A stretch of DNA of 19,382 bases from an uncultured Oscillospiraceae bacterium (lineage in GTDB: Bacteria > Bacillota > Clostridia > Oscillospirales > Oscillospiraceae), in the NCBI GenBank assembly GCA_900763995.1, contig CAAFMK010000115.1, positions 1 to 19,382 on the forward strand, written 5' to 3'. Every line of letters starts with the position of its first letter. Position 1 is the first letter of the stretch. The notes under the pieces are model-generated. The model made no database searches, was not told the origin of the DNA, and saw only the letters and a program-made list of their open reading frames with translations. Below are positions 1-8,544 of the stretch, in pieces. The translations under genes were made by a program, and so were the position numbers.

Positions 1-7
1 AAGGAGG
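1..7 (+). promoter_or_regulatory. Ribosome binding site of gdpP, fixing a TTG start
   Basis: AAGGAGG lies 8 nt upstream of the TTG codon at 16. This near-perfect Shine-Dalgarno sequence supports a TTG start for the first gene. No ATG at comparable spacing exists in that frame. Confidence 0.8.
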
Positions 8-15
8 TTGTCCGT

Positions 16-1998
16 TTGAACCGAAAACTGAACCAATTACTACAACCCAGCTTTCGGCTGTATTTTGTATGTCTGATCCTCTTTTGTGTGCTGTCTGCCG
101 CTTTTTCTTGGTCTCTGGCCCTTACAGAGCTGGCTGTGGTGGCCTGTCTGGGCCTGTACAGCCGTAAAAGTGCCCATCAGCGCCGCAAAGAGCTGGGTAA
201 ATATCTCGACAGCTTTTCCGGGACGGTAGACACCGCCACCAAGGACTCAATGGTGAACTCCCCCTTGCCCATGGTGATGTTTCGCCCAGAAAGTGACGAT
301 GTGATCTGGACGAATAATCTCTTTTTGCAGCTCACTGGACAGCGGGAGCATATGTTTGACGCCAAGCTGTCCGCGCTGATCCCTGAGTTTGATACACGGT
401 GGCTGATGGAGGGGAAAAATCGCTGTCCTACTGAAGTAATCTATGATGACCGCCGTTTTTGGGTGTTTGGACACCTGGTTCGCACTGGCGGGCGCACAGG
501 TGGCTTTCTGGCCACCACCTACTGGGTGGAGGTCACAGAGTTTTGCCAGATTCGAGACCAGTATCAGGCCACCAGACCAGTGGCAGCTGTCCTGCTCATT
601 GACAACTATGAGGATCTGATGAAAAACCTCACAGAAAATGAGCGTTCCATCCTTATGGCCGAAATAGATAACCGGCTGGAGGCTTGGGTGGCCAACACCA
701 AAGGTCTGCTCCGGCGCTACCAGCGGGAGCGCTACCTCTTTATTTTTGAGGAGCAGTTTCTGGCCCAGTTTGTGGAGAGCAAGTTTGATATTCTGGACAG
801 CATCCATCAGGTGGTCAACCCCAGCGGCATGAACGCATCGGTGTCCATTGGCATCGGCAAGGACGGAGACAGCTATCGGGAGCTTATCAACTTTGCCAAC
901 CTGTCCATTGATATGGCCCTGTCCCGGGGAGGAGATCAGGCGGTCATCCGCAACAAGTTCACCTTTGAGTTCTACGGCGGCCGCTCCAAGGAGACGGAAA
1001 AGCGCTCAAAGGTAAAGAGCCGTGTAATGGCAAATGCGCTGTCCTCTCTGATTTCCGACTCCTCCCAGGTCTTTATTATGGGCCACCGCTCCCCTGACAA
1101 CGACGCTATGGGTGCCGCCGCTGGTGTGTGCGCTCTGTGCCGTAAAAATGGCGTCCCGGCCCACATCATTCGGGATCCGAATGTGACCCCGGCCCAGGAG
1201 CTGATCGACAAGCTCATGCAGCAGCCTGAGTATCACGACCGCTTCCTCCTCCCCCAGGATGCCCTGCTGATTGCGGACACCCGCTCCCTTGTGGTCGTGG
1301 TGGACACCAATCGGCCCGAACAGGTTCAGGCTCCGGAGGTACTCCAGTCCTGTAACCGGGTGGCTGTTATCGACCACCACCGCAGAGCTGCCACCTATAT
1401 TGAGGGGGCCGCCCTCAACTACCATGAGCCATACGCCTCCTCCGCCTCAGAGCTGGTCACAGAGCTGCTGCAGTATATCATCGAGCCAAACCATCTCCTT
1501 CGGGCTGAGGCTGAGGCCCTGCTGGCCGGCATTGTGCTGGACACCAAGAACTTTACCATGCGCACCGGCGGGCGCACCTTTGAGGCGGCGGCATTTCTCC
1601 GCCGTTCCGGTGCTGACACCGCTGAGGTGAAAAAGCTGTTCCAAAACAATCTGGAGGGCACCATTGCCAAATACTCCATCATTCAAAACGCCAAGCTGTA
1701 CCGAAAGAATGTGGCGGTAGCGGTATGCAATCAGGTGGTCAACCGGGTCACTGCCGCCCAGGCTGCGGATGAGCTGCTCAATATCATTGGAATTGACACA
1801 TCCTTTGTGGTCTCCCAGGACAAGGATCGAGTGAATCTCTCCGCCCGCTCTATTGGAGATACCAATGTACAGGTCATTTTGGAAAAGCTGGGTGGTGGCG
1901 GCAACGCTGCCGCCGCTGGCGGACAGGTGGCAGACAAGCCCATCGACCAGGTGGCGCAGGAGCTGCTCCAGGCCATCGACCAGTATTTTGAAAGCTGA
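16..1998 (+). CDS. gdpP: Cyclic-di-AMP phosphodiesterase GdpP (TM2-PAS-GGDEF-DHH-DHHA1)
   Basis: Membrane-bound enzyme that hydrolyses the second messenger c-di-AMP to pApA. The 660 residues match the family length. Two N-terminal membrane helices (about 14-31 and 33-48) are followed by a PAS-like domain (about 85-170) and a degenerate GGDEF domain (about 185-320) without a GG[DE]EF motif, as is usual for GdpP. The catalytic DHH domain follows, with HRSPDNDAMGA at 357-367 and DHH at 453-455, then a C-terminal DHHA1 domain. The DHHA1 glycine motif reads GGGGNAAAAG (626-635). Asn630 stands where the family usually has the His of GGGH, so this residue is unusual. The TTG start is supported by AAGGAGG at 1-7. 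The gene leads the rplI-dnaB run, an order known from many Firmicutes. Identity is secure; the effect of Asn630 is unknown. Confidence 0.95.
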   Translation: MNRKLNQLLQPSFRLYFVCLILFCVLSAAFSWSLALTELAVVACLGLYSRKSAHQRRKELGKYLDSFSGTVDTATKDSMVNSPLPMVMFRPESDDVIWTNNLFLQLTGQREHMFDAKLSALIPEFDTRWLMEGKNRCPTEVIYDDRRFWVFGHLVRTGGRTGGFLATTYWVEVTEFCQIRDQYQATRPVAAVLLIDNYEDLMKNLTENERSILMAEIDNRLEAWVANTKGLLRRYQRERYLFIFEEQFLAQFVESKFDILDSIHQVVNPSGMNASVSIGIGKDGDSYRELINFANLSIDMALSRGGDQAVIRNKFTFEFYGGRSKETEKRSKVKSRVMANALSSLISDSSQVFIMGHRSPDNDAMGAAAGVCALCRKNGVPAHIIRDPNVTPAQELIDKLMQQPEYHDRFLLPQDALLIADTRSLVVVVDTNRPEQVQAPEVLQSCNRVAVIDHHRRAATYIEGAALNYHEPYASSASELVTELLQYIIEPNHLLRAEAEALLAGIVLDTKNFTMRTGGRTFEAAAFLRRSGADTAEVKKLFQNNLEGTIAKYSIIQNAKLYRKNVAVAVCNQVVNRVTAAQAADELLNIIGIDTSFVVSQDKDRVNLSARSIGDTNVQVILEKLGGGGNAAAAGGQVADKPIDQVAQELLQAIDQYFES

Positions 1999-2044
1999 GG
2001 ACAGCACTACATTGTGTATGCTTCTCCCTATTTTGGGACTTGCA

Positions 2045-2053
2045 TGATATATT
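2045..2053 (+). promoter_or_regulatory. Possible extended -10 promoter for rplI
   Basis: TGATATATT fits an extended -10 (TGn plus TATATT, 5 of 6 to TATAAT) in the 86-nt, AT-rich spacer between gdpP and rplI. No convincing -35 hexamer lies 16-18 nt upstream. It would give a leader of about 25 nt and let L9 be expressed independently of gdpP. Confidence 0.3.
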
Positions 2054-2084
2054 TACATTTTAATCTATTTTGGAGGTTTTGATT

Positions 2085-2531
2085 ATGAAAGTCATTTTAC
2101 AGCAGGATGTACGGGGCCACGGCAAGAAGGGCCAGATGGTAGAGGTATCTGATGGATACGCCCGCAACTTCCTTTTGCCCAAAAAGCTGGCTGTCATTGC
2201 CACCGCTGAGAACATCAACACCATGAAGCAGCAGGAGAAGGCCCGCAAGGCCCAGGAGGCCGCTGAGAAGGCTGAGGCCGAGGCCACTGCCAAAAAGCTG
2301 GAGGGCCTGATGGTCAAGATCCCCGCCAAGGCGGGCGAGGGCGGCCGTCTCTTCGGCGCTGTCACTGCCAAGGAGGTCTCTGAGGCCCTGGCCGCACAGC
2401 ACGATATTCACATTGCCAAGGCCAAGCTGGTGCTGGAGGAGCCCATCAAGTCCTGCGGCGGATACCAGATCAAGGCCAAGCTGGGCTATGAGGTGGTTGG
2501 CACCGTCCAGGTCATGGTGACTGAGGCCTGA
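2085..2531 (+). CDS. rplI: 50S ribosomal protein L9
   Basis: Large-subunit protein that binds 23S rRNA near the L1 stalk base and supports reading-frame maintenance. The 148 residues match the family. The N-terminal domain begins MKVILQQDVRGHGKKGQ and contains the conserved GYARNFLLPKKLA segment (about 24-36). A long charged Ala/Glu/Lys connecting helix (about 45-75) leads to the C-terminal domain (about 80-146). The frame is open to a TTG at 2070. The ATG at 2085 is chosen because GGAGG (2072-2076) sits 8 nt before it and because L9 proteins begin MKVIL. It is followed 35 nt later by dnaB, the standard Firmicute order. Confidence 0.97.
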   Translation: MKVILQQDVRGHGKKGQMVEVSDGYARNFLLPKKLAVIATAENINTMKQQEKARKAQEAAEKAEAEATAKKLEGLMVKIPAKAGEGGRLFGAVTAKEVSEALAAQHDIHIAKAKLVLEEPIKSCGGYQIKAKLGYEVVGTVQVMVTEA

Positions 2532-2566
2532 CCATCAGAAATTTAAAACAAAAAGGTGGTGGCCCT

Positions 2567-3922
2567 ATGCCTATGGATGACAACGATCTGCTCATGCGGC
2601 AGATGCCCCACTCTGTAGAGGCGGAACAGGCTGTTCTTGGTTCTATGCTCATTGACCCCCGGTGTGTGCCAGAGGTCATTGACAAGCTCCGCCCAGATGA
2701 CTTCTATCTGCGGCAGAATATGGAGATCTATGAGACCATCTACTCCATGTTCAACTACTCCCTCACCATTGACCCGGTCACGGTGCTGGAGAATATGAAA
2801 AAAAATGGGTACTATCATGATACCCAGTCAAGAAGCTATCTGCTTCAGCTGATGGATACCACCCCCACAGCGGCCAATGTAAAGGAATACATTGATATTC
2901 TAAAGGATAAAACCCTGCTGCGCCGGGTGGCGGAGGCCGCTGGCGATCTCTCTGCCATGATTCAGGAGGGCACCGACTCCGGACAGGATATTTTGGAGGC
3001 GGCAGAACAGCGGATCTATGCCATTCGACAGGGGCGGGCCGCCCGCGGCCTGACCCCTATCTCCTCGGTTTTGATTGATGTCTACGACCGGCTGTCTGAG
3101 CTTGCCAGCAGTGATACCTCCATCCCGGGACTGTCCACTGGCCTGCGAGATCTGGACCGGGCCATCTCTGGACTCAATCGGTCTGACCTCATCCTTCTGG
3201 CCGCCCGTCCCGGTATGGGTAAGACCTCAATGGCCCTCAATATCCTGCTACAGGCTGGAAAGCGGTCTGGAAAAAATGTGGCCTTTTTCTCTTTGGAGAT
3301 GAGCCGGGAACAGCTCGCTCTGCGGCTTATTTCCAGTGAGTGCTTTGTGGACAATAAAAAGCTGGTCACCGGCAACCTATCTGAGCAGGACTGGGAGAGT
3401 GTGGCCGCTGCGGCCGACTCCCTGAACCGCTCCATGATCCTCATTGATGATGACTCCTCGGTCACTGTGGCGGACATCAATGCCAAGTGCCGCCGGGTGG
3501 AAAATCTGGGACTGGTGGTCATCGACTACTTGCAGCTGATGCAGTCAGCTGGGGGAAAAAGCCGATCTGGTGAAAATCGTCAGCAGATCGTGTCTGACAT
3601 CTCCCGGTCTTTGAAAATCATGGCCAAGGAGCTGGATGTGCCAGTTTTGTGTCTGTCCCAGCTGTCCCGTGCTAATGAGAGCCGTACTGATAAGCGCCCC
3701 ATGCTCTCTGACCTGCGTGAGTCCGGTGCCATTGAGCAGGACGCTGATATTGTTCTTTTCTTGTACCGGGAGGGTTACTATAACCGCGACACAGAAAATC
3801 CCAACCTGGCAGAGTGTATCATCGCTAAAAACCGCCACGGTGAGACAGGGATGGTTCAGCTCCAGTGGCAGCCTGAGTTCACCACCTTCAACGATATGGA
3901 GTGGCAGCACCAGGAGTATTAA
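2567..3922 (+). CDS. dnaB: Replicative DNA helicase DnaB
   Basis: Hexameric 5'-3' helicase of the replication fork (the gene is called dnaC in Bacillus subtilis). The 451 residues match the usual length. The N-terminal DnaG-binding domain (about 10-110, PHSVEAEQAVLGSML) is followed by the RecA-type core. Walker A is ARPGMGKT at 213-220 with Lys219, and Walker B is VVIDYLQLM around 317-325 with Asp320. The C-terminal FLYREGYYN segment carries the conserved arginine region. No intein interrupts the core. AAGGTGGT (2553-2560) precedes the ATG at 2567; a second ATG at 2573 would remove only two residues. The gene sits between rplI and tilS in one run. Confidence 0.97.
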   Translation: MPMDDNDLLMRQMPHSVEAEQAVLGSMLIDPRCVPEVIDKLRPDDFYLRQNMEIYETIYSMFNYSLTIDPVTVLENMKKNGYYHDTQSRSYLLQLMDTTPTAANVKEYIDILKDKTLLRRVAEAAGDLSAMIQEGTDSGQDILEAAEQRIYAIRQGRAARGLTPISSVLIDVYDRLSELASSDTSIPGLSTGLRDLDRAISGLNRSDLILLAARPGMGKTSMALNILLQAGKRSGKNVAFFSLEMSREQLALRLISSECFVDNKKLVTGNLSEQDWESVAAAADSLNRSMILIDDDSSVTVADINAKCRRVENLGLVVIDYLQLMQSAGGKSRSGENRQQIVSDISRSLKIMAKELDVPVLCLSQLSRANESRTDKRPMLSDLRESGAIEQDADIVLFLYREGYYNRDTENPNLAECIIAKNRHGETGMVQLQWQPEFTTFNDMEWQHQEY

Positions 3923-3945
3923 CATGACGATGGGAAGGGTCCGCT

Positions 3946-5379
3946 ATGCTCGAATCTATGAAAAGCCTAATCCATGAGCTTGCGCTGATCCCACCAGGCA
4001 GTCATGTACTGTGTGCTGTATCAGGAGGGGCCGATTCCATCTGTCTGCTCCACGCTCTGTACCAGCTCAGGGCAAAGCTCGGTTTTACCCTGTCAGCTGC
4101 CCACTATAACCATCAGCTGCGTGGGGAAGAATCTGTACGGGATGCTGTTTTTGTTGGTCAATTTGTTCAGCTGTGCTGTGGTGTGCAGCGCGCTCTGGAT
4201 GGCTCCGTCCTCCCTGCTGTAAGTTTATATGTGGGTACGGGGGATGTGGCTGGACAGGCAAAGGCTGGCGGTACTGGATTGGAGGAGACCGCCAGAACCA
4301 TGCGGTATGACTTTCTCCAAAAAACAGCCGCTCAGATGGGTGCTGACCTCATTGCCACCGCCCACACAGCCAACGACAATGCAGAGACCATCCTCTTTCA
4401 CCTGGCTCGGGGCAGTGGTCTGCGTGGACTGGGGGGCATCCCTCCCAAACGGGGGAGGATCATCCGCCCTCTGCTTACCACCACCCGGCAGGAGGTGGAG
4501 GACTACCTCTTTCACTACGCCCTCCCCCACATGGAGGACAGCAGCAATGCCACAGATGACTATACCAGAAACCGCATCCGTCATCAGATCCTCCCCGTTT
4601 TGGAGGACGTTGCCCCCGGTTTTCTCTCCCGAATCGCTGGGACGGCCCAGCTTCTTCGAGGGGATGAGCACTGTCTTGAGGCACAGGCCCGGGATATTGC
4701 CCAGCAGGCTGTCCCCTGTCGGGGCGGCGTGGCTGTTGATGTGGATCTGCTGACCAACGCCCCCGCCCCCATTGCGGCCCGAGCTGTTCGGCTCCTGTTG
4801 GCCAGGCTGTGGGGCGGGGATCAGAACTGCGGCAGCACCCATCTAAGCAGCATCTTGTCCCTTTGCCAGAGGGGTGCCCCCTCTGCCCAGCTGTACCTCC
4901 CCAATGGCTCTATGGCCCAGCGGGAGTATAATCGTCTGCTCCTCATCCCCCAACAGTCCACCCCCCCTCTCTCCAGTGTTCCGCTCCCCACGCCTGGCGA
5001 GGTGGTATTTGGCCCATGGCACATCTGCTCTCATGCAGAGCCCTACCAGGGACAGACCCAGGGGCCATGGGAGTTTTGGTTGAGACAGGACAGCATCCCC
5101 ACTCTCACCCTTCGGCCCAGACAGGTGGGGGATCGGCTCTCCCTCCCCGGCAGGCCGGGAAAAAGTGTGAAAAAATGGATGATCGAGGAAAAGCTCCCCC
5201 GCTTTGATCGGGACTCCCTCCCTGTCTTTGACTGTGATACAAAGGTCGTTGGTGTGGCCGGTCTTGGCGCTGACCAGAGTGCACTGCCCAATCAGGAACA
5301 GCCCGCCTGGCATATCACCATCACCGCACGCACCAGCCATAGTTCATATCACCATATTTGTCCCGTACAATTGCATTGA
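3946..5379 (+). CDS. tilS: tRNA(Ile)-lysidine synthetase TilS
   Basis: ATP-dependent enzyme that converts C34 of the CAU-anticodon tRNA-Ile to lysidine, changing its reading from AUG to AUA. The N-terminal PP-loop N-type ATPase domain shows SGGADS at 26-31, a HYNHQLRGEES segment and LIATAHTANDNAETILFHLARGSGLRGL. The linker and the C-terminal TilS domain (LRPRQVGDRLSLPGRPGKSVKKWMIEEKLP split across about 380-415) are present. The 477 residues are within the normal range. The ATG at 3946 follows GGGAAGGG (3932-3939); ATG 3958 is an alternative. The gene starts 23 nt after dnaB and ends 17 nt before hpt. The tilS-hpt-ftsH order is typical of Firmicutes. Confidence 0.93.
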   Translation: MLESMKSLIHELALIPPGSHVLCAVSGGADSICLLHALYQLRAKLGFTLSAAHYNHQLRGEESVRDAVFVGQFVQLCCGVQRALDGSVLPAVSLYVGTGDVAGQAKAGGTGLEETARTMRYDFLQKTAAQMGADLIATAHTANDNAETILFHLARGSGLRGLGGIPPKRGRIIRPLLTTTRQEVEDYLFHYALPHMEDSSNATDDYTRNRIRHQILPVLEDVAPGFLSRIAGTAQLLRGDEHCLEAQARDIAQQAVPCRGGVAVDVDLLTNAPAPIAARAVRLLLARLWGGDQNCGSTHLSSILSLCQRGAPSAQLYLPNGSMAQREYNRLLLIPQQSTPPLSSVPLPTPGEVVFGPWHICSHAEPYQGQTQGPWEFWLRQDSIPTLTLRPRQVGDRLSLPGRPGKSVKKWMIEEKLPRFDRDSLPVFDCDTKVVGVAGLGADQSALPNQEQPAWHITITARTSHSSYHHICPVQLH

Positions 5380-5396
5380 AAGGAATGAAGCTGCGT

Positions 5397-5939
5397 ATGT
5401 TAGAACAGGATATTCAAGAGGTATTGTTCTCAGAAGAACAGCTGAAAAACCGGGTAAATGAGATCGCCCAGCAAATCGAACAGGACTATCAGGGAAAGGA
5501 AGTAATGCTCATCAGTGTCCTTCGTGGCTCTTTCATTTTTATGGCTGACCTGTGCCGCTCTATCCATCTGCCCTGTACTTTGGACTTTATGTCTGTCTCC
5601 TCCTATGGAAAGGGCACCACCTCCAGCGGTCAGGTGCAGATCACAAAGGATCTGTCTGAGGACATCTCTGGCCGACATATCATTGTGGTGGAAGATATTC
5701 TGGACAGCGGCAATACCCTGAGCTATCTGCTGAAAATCTTAGCCAACCGCCACCCCGCCTCCATTCGCCTTTGCACCCTGCTGGATAAGCCAGAGCGCCG
5801 GGTAAAGCCTGTGGAGGTTCACTACTCCGGCTTCACCATTCCAGATGCTTTCGTGGTGGGCTATGGGCTGGACTATGCGGAAAAATACCGCAATCTCCCC
5901 TACATCGGCATTTTGAAGCCAGAGGTATACGGCGGGTAA
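5397..5939 (+). CDS. hpt: Hypoxanthine (guanine) phosphoribosyltransferase
   Basis: Purine salvage enzyme that joins hypoxanthine or guanine to PRPP, giving IMP or GMP. Counted from ATG 5397 it has 180 residues. The PRPP-binding loop VVEDILDSGNT is at 97-107, the flexible SSYGKGTTSSG loop at 68-78 and the C-terminal VVGYGLDYAEKYRNLPYIG base-binding segment at 153-171. The start is uncertain. The frame is open to a TTG at 5358 inside tilS, and ATG 5385 abuts AAAGGA (5379-5384) with no spacer. ATG 5397 lies 12 nt after AAAGGA, a little far but better placed, and gives the usual N-terminus. The gene precedes ftsH by 16 nt, as in B. subtilis. Confidence 0.95.
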   Translation: MLEQDIQEVLFSEEQLKNRVNEIAQQIEQDYQGKEVMLISVLRGSFIFMADLCRSIHLPCTLDFMSVSSYGKGTTSSGQVQITKDLSEDISGRHIIVVEDILDSGNTLSYLLKILANRHPASIRLCTLLDKPERRVKPVEVHYSGFTIPDAFVVGYGLDYAEKYRNLPYIGILKPEVYGG

Positions 5940-5955
5940 GAAAGGATTTTAGCCT

Positions 5956-7836
5956 ATGAGACGCTTTTCTCCCCGGGATATCACCATGTATCTGCTGTTG
6001 GGCCTGACCATATTCTTCACGGTTTTGTCTGTACAGCAAATGGATCGGTCAAACGGCCCTACCTACAGCCAGATCCGCACCTACTTTCTTCAAGAGCAGG
6101 TGGAGTACTTCTCTCTGGAGGGCCGAAAGCTTACTTTGATCCTGCGTGAGCAGGAGGATGGCCACTCTGCAAAGCTCACCTACCAGATCGCTGATCCCCG
6201 CATTTTCTACAATGATATGCAGGAGCTGGTCAACGAACAGCTGGCCAGTGGTATTTTAAAGGGCTATGACTACCCACCTGGGGTGGAAGGTTCCTGGTGG
6301 TACAATATGCTCCCCTATCTTGTGGTGGCGGTTGTGCTTGTTCTGTTTTGGTATCTGATGCTCCACCGAAACTCCTCCGCAGCTGGCGGAGGGGGTGCCG
6401 CTGGTTCAGGCAGCCGCTTCGGCCGGGCCCGTACACAGACCCTGTCCGATCAGGCCAAAAAAGTCACCTTTGACGATGTGGCAGGTGCGGACGAGGAGAA
6501 AGAGGAACTACAGGAAATCGTGGAGTTTCTCCGTGATCCCCTGCGTTTTTCCAATCTGGGTGCCCACATCCCCAAGGGCGTGCTGCTAGTGGGCCCTCCT
6601 GGTACTGGCAAGACCCTGTTGGCCAAGGCGGTGGCCGGTGAGGCCGGCGTCCAGTTTTTGTCCATCTCCGGCTCTGATTTTGTGGAGCTCTATGTGGGCG
6701 TAGGCGCCAGCCGTGTCCGTGATCTCTTTGATGAGGCCAAGAAAAACGCCCCCGCCATTGTTTTCATTGACGAGATCGATGCCGTTGGCCGACAAAGAGG
6801 TACCGGTCTGGGCGGCGGTCACGACGAGCGCGAGCAGACCTTAAATCAGCTTCTGGTGGAAATGGATGGATTTGCCTCCAACGAGGGTGTGGTAGTACTT
6901 GCGGCCACCAATCGGCAGGACATTCTTGATCCGGCCCTGCTCCGTCCGGGACGCTTTGACCGACAGGTCTATGTGGGATTGCCAGATATTCGGGGCCGTG
7001 AGGCCATTTTGAAGGTACACTCCCGGCACAAGCCGCTAGCTGAGGATGTGAATCTCAATCAGGTGGCACGGGCCACCGCTGGCTTTACCGGTGCGGATCT
7101 GGAAAACCTCCTCAATGAGGCCGCCCTGCTCACCGCCCGGGAGGAACGCCGTTTCATCACACAAAGCGACATTCACACCGCTATGATGAAGGTCATTGCA
7201 GGCCCAGAGAAGCGCAGCCGGGTGGTCACTGAGCCCGCCAGACGGCTCACTGCCTACCATGAGGCGGGGCACGCCGTGGTCATTCACGAGCTGCCCACTC
7301 AGGAGCCTGTCCATCAAATCACCATTATCCCCCGTGGCACTGCGGGAGGTATGACCATCTCCCTGCCCACTGAGGATAAGAGCTACCACTCCCGCCGGGA
7401 GCTGGAGGAGCGCATCGCCGTATGCCTGGGTGGCCGGGTGGCAGAGCAGCTGGTGCTTGGGGACATCTCCACTGGGGCATCCAGTGACATCCAGAAGGCC
7501 TCTCAAATCGCCCGCTCCATGGTGACCAAGTACGGCATGAGTGAAAAGCTGGGCACAATTGTTTACGGAAACGAGAGCGATGAGATCTTTATTGGGCGCT
7601 CTATGGCACAGGCCCGTACCTACTCTGAGGAGGTGGCCGGTCTCATTGACCAGGAGGTCAAGGCCATTGTAGACCGTGCCTATGCCCGCTGTGAACAGAT
7701 CCTCACCAGTCGCCGCCGTGAGCTGGAGGTGACCGCCCGGTATCTGCTGGATCACGAGACCATGGAAGCGGATGTATTTACCAAAATATTTGACGCTCCT
7801 GATGCAGAGGATCTGGCCCCCTATCAGCCCACCTGA
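5956..7836 (+). CDS. ftsH: ATP-dependent zinc metalloprotease FtsH
   Basis: Membrane-anchored AAA+ protease that degrades misassembled membrane proteins and short-lived regulators. The 626 residues are typical. There are two membrane helices (about 11-27 and 118-137) with an extracytoplasmic domain between them and a Gly/Ala linker after them. The AAA core has Walker A GPPGTGKT at 213-220, Walker B IVFIDEID at 268-275 and a second region of homology (316-336, Arg330/Arg333). The protease domain has HEAGH at 435-439 and a GASSD segment whose Asp511 fits the third zinc ligand. The pore motif reads YVG where Escherichia coli and B. subtilis have FVG; aromatic character is kept. The start at 5956 has AAAGGA upstream, about 10 nt away. 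It is the last gene of the run. Confidence 0.97.
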   Translation: MRRFSPRDITMYLLLGLTIFFTVLSVQQMDRSNGPTYSQIRTYFLQEQVEYFSLEGRKLTLILREQEDGHSAKLTYQIADPRIFYNDMQELVNEQLASGILKGYDYPPGVEGSWWYNMLPYLVVAVVLVLFWYLMLHRNSSAAGGGGAAGSGSRFGRARTQTLSDQAKKVTFDDVAGADEEKEELQEIVEFLRDPLRFSNLGAHIPKGVLLVGPPGTGKTLLAKAVAGEAGVQFLSISGSDFVELYVGVGASRVRDLFDEAKKNAPAIVFIDEIDAVGRQRGTGLGGGHDEREQTLNQLLVEMDGFASNEGVVVLAATNRQDILDPALLRPGRFDRQVYVGLPDIRGREAILKVHSRHKPLAEDVNLNQVARATAGFTGADLENLLNEAALLTAREERRFITQSDIHTAMMKVIAGPEKRSRVVTEPARRLTAYHEAGHAVVIHELPTQEPVHQITIIPRGTAGGMTISLPTEDKSYHSRRELEERIAVCLGGRVAEQLVLGDISTGASSDIQKASQIARSMVTKYGMSEKLGTIVYGNESDEIFIGRSMAQARTYSEEVAGLIDQEVKAIVDRAYARCEQILTSRRRELEVTARYLLDHETMEADVFTKIFDAPDAEDLAPYQPT

Positions 7837-7843
7837 GCCCTAT

Positions 7844-7865
7844 GTTTATAGCTATTTGTATAAAC
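7844..7865. repeat. 7-bp inverted repeat after ftsH
   Basis: GTTTATA (7844-7850) and TATAAAC (7859-7865) are perfect inverted arms around an 8-nt loop. The motif TTATAGCTATTTGTA recurs as TTATAGCAATATGTA about 26 nt later (13 of 15 identical). It could be a weak hairpin ahead of the main terminator or a protein site; function unknown. Confidence 0.4.
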
Positions 7866-7887
7866 AATTTCATTTATAGCAATATGT

Positions 7888-7929
7888 AAGGGCAGTACCA
7901 GGATAAACACCCTGGTACTGCCCTTTTTT
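7888..7929 (+). terminator. Rho-independent terminator of the gdpP-ftsH run
   Basis: A perfect 15-bp stem (7888-7902 with 7911-7925) closes an 8-nt loop and runs directly into a T-tract ending at 7929. On the other strand the hairpin is followed by TTACATATT, so it may also stop the leftward hcp-hemerythrin transcript. It sits between two convergent transcription units. Confidence 0.92.
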
Positions 7930-7956
7930 CCTGTTTCAATTGGGATAACCCATGTA

Positions 7957-8514
7957 TCAGTGCATATTGACTCGCTCCATCAGCTTGGACAGAAACGCCA
8001 TACTCTCCTGCCGTCTGCTTTCCCACTGGGCTTCAAATGCCTGTGTATCCCGGTCAATGCGCTCCAAACTCTCCTGAGAGAGGTTTTTCTGACCAAAGGG
8101 GTATGCCACATTGTTCTCTTTCTCAATGTGCCGCTCCAGCAAATTGGTATACTCGGTGAGTTCTGTGAGGATCTGCAACTTATCAAAGGTATTGGGGCTG
8201 GCAAGATAGCGCTCCAGAGCCTCCTTTGCCTGATTCAGGTGGAACCGCCCCATGTCGTGCTCCACCAGCATTCCGTGCTGGATCAGTCTTTGCGCCACTG
8301 GGCCCAGATGGCTGCTCATCTCATCAAACAGGATCTGCTCCTCCTTTTGATGGTGATGCTGGTCTGCATAGGTCTGGCCAAATTCAATCATTTTTTGAAA
8401 CAGCTCACCATCTACAGGATCTCCCTCCAGGATACCACAGCAGATCTTCTGGGTTGCTGTAATAAACTGCTCAATATTCTCATGCTCCTGCAATAATACT
8501 TCAATCCCATTCAT
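7957..8514 (-). CDS. Hemerythrin-like domain protein
   Basis: Predicted cytoplasmic diiron carboxylate/histidine protein. The family binds O2, and some members bind NO or act in metal-centre repair. The 185 residues form one four-helix-type hemerythrin cation-binding domain. Likely ligands are His11 (QEHENIE), His53-55 with Glu58/59 (DQHHHQKEEQ), His86 (EHDMGR) and His129 with Glu133 (RHIEKEN). No membrane segment or sensor domain is attached. The ATG at 8514 has GAAAGGAAG upstream on the minus strand at about 8 nt. It starts 30 nt after the hcp stop, so the two are probably co-transcribed. This places it in a nitrosative/oxidative stress role by association. It is not clearly the longer RIC/YtfE type, since no N-terminal ScdA domain is present. 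Confidence 0.88.
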   Translation of the reverse strand: MNGIEVLLQEHENIEQFITATQKICCGILEGDPVDGELFQKMIEFGQTYADQHHHQKEEQILFDEMSSHLGPVAQRLIQHGMLVEHDMGRFHLNQAKEALERYLASPNTFDKLQILTELTEYTNLLERHIEKENNVAYPFGQKNLSQESLERIDRDTQAFEAQWESRRQESMAFLSKLMERVNMH

Positions 8515-8544
8515 AAACAGTTCTTCCTTTCAAGACAATCAACC

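Noticed and set aside
247..2007. Antisense frames over gdpP (186 codons each at 247-807 and 1447-2007)
   Set aside because: Shadows of the gdpP reading frame without a ribosome binding site, family resemblance or independent promoter.
7960..8496. A 178-codon plus-strand frame over the hemerythrin gene
   Set aside because: The minus strand encodes a clear hemerythrin domain with its metal ligands and a good ribosome binding site; the plus frame has neither.
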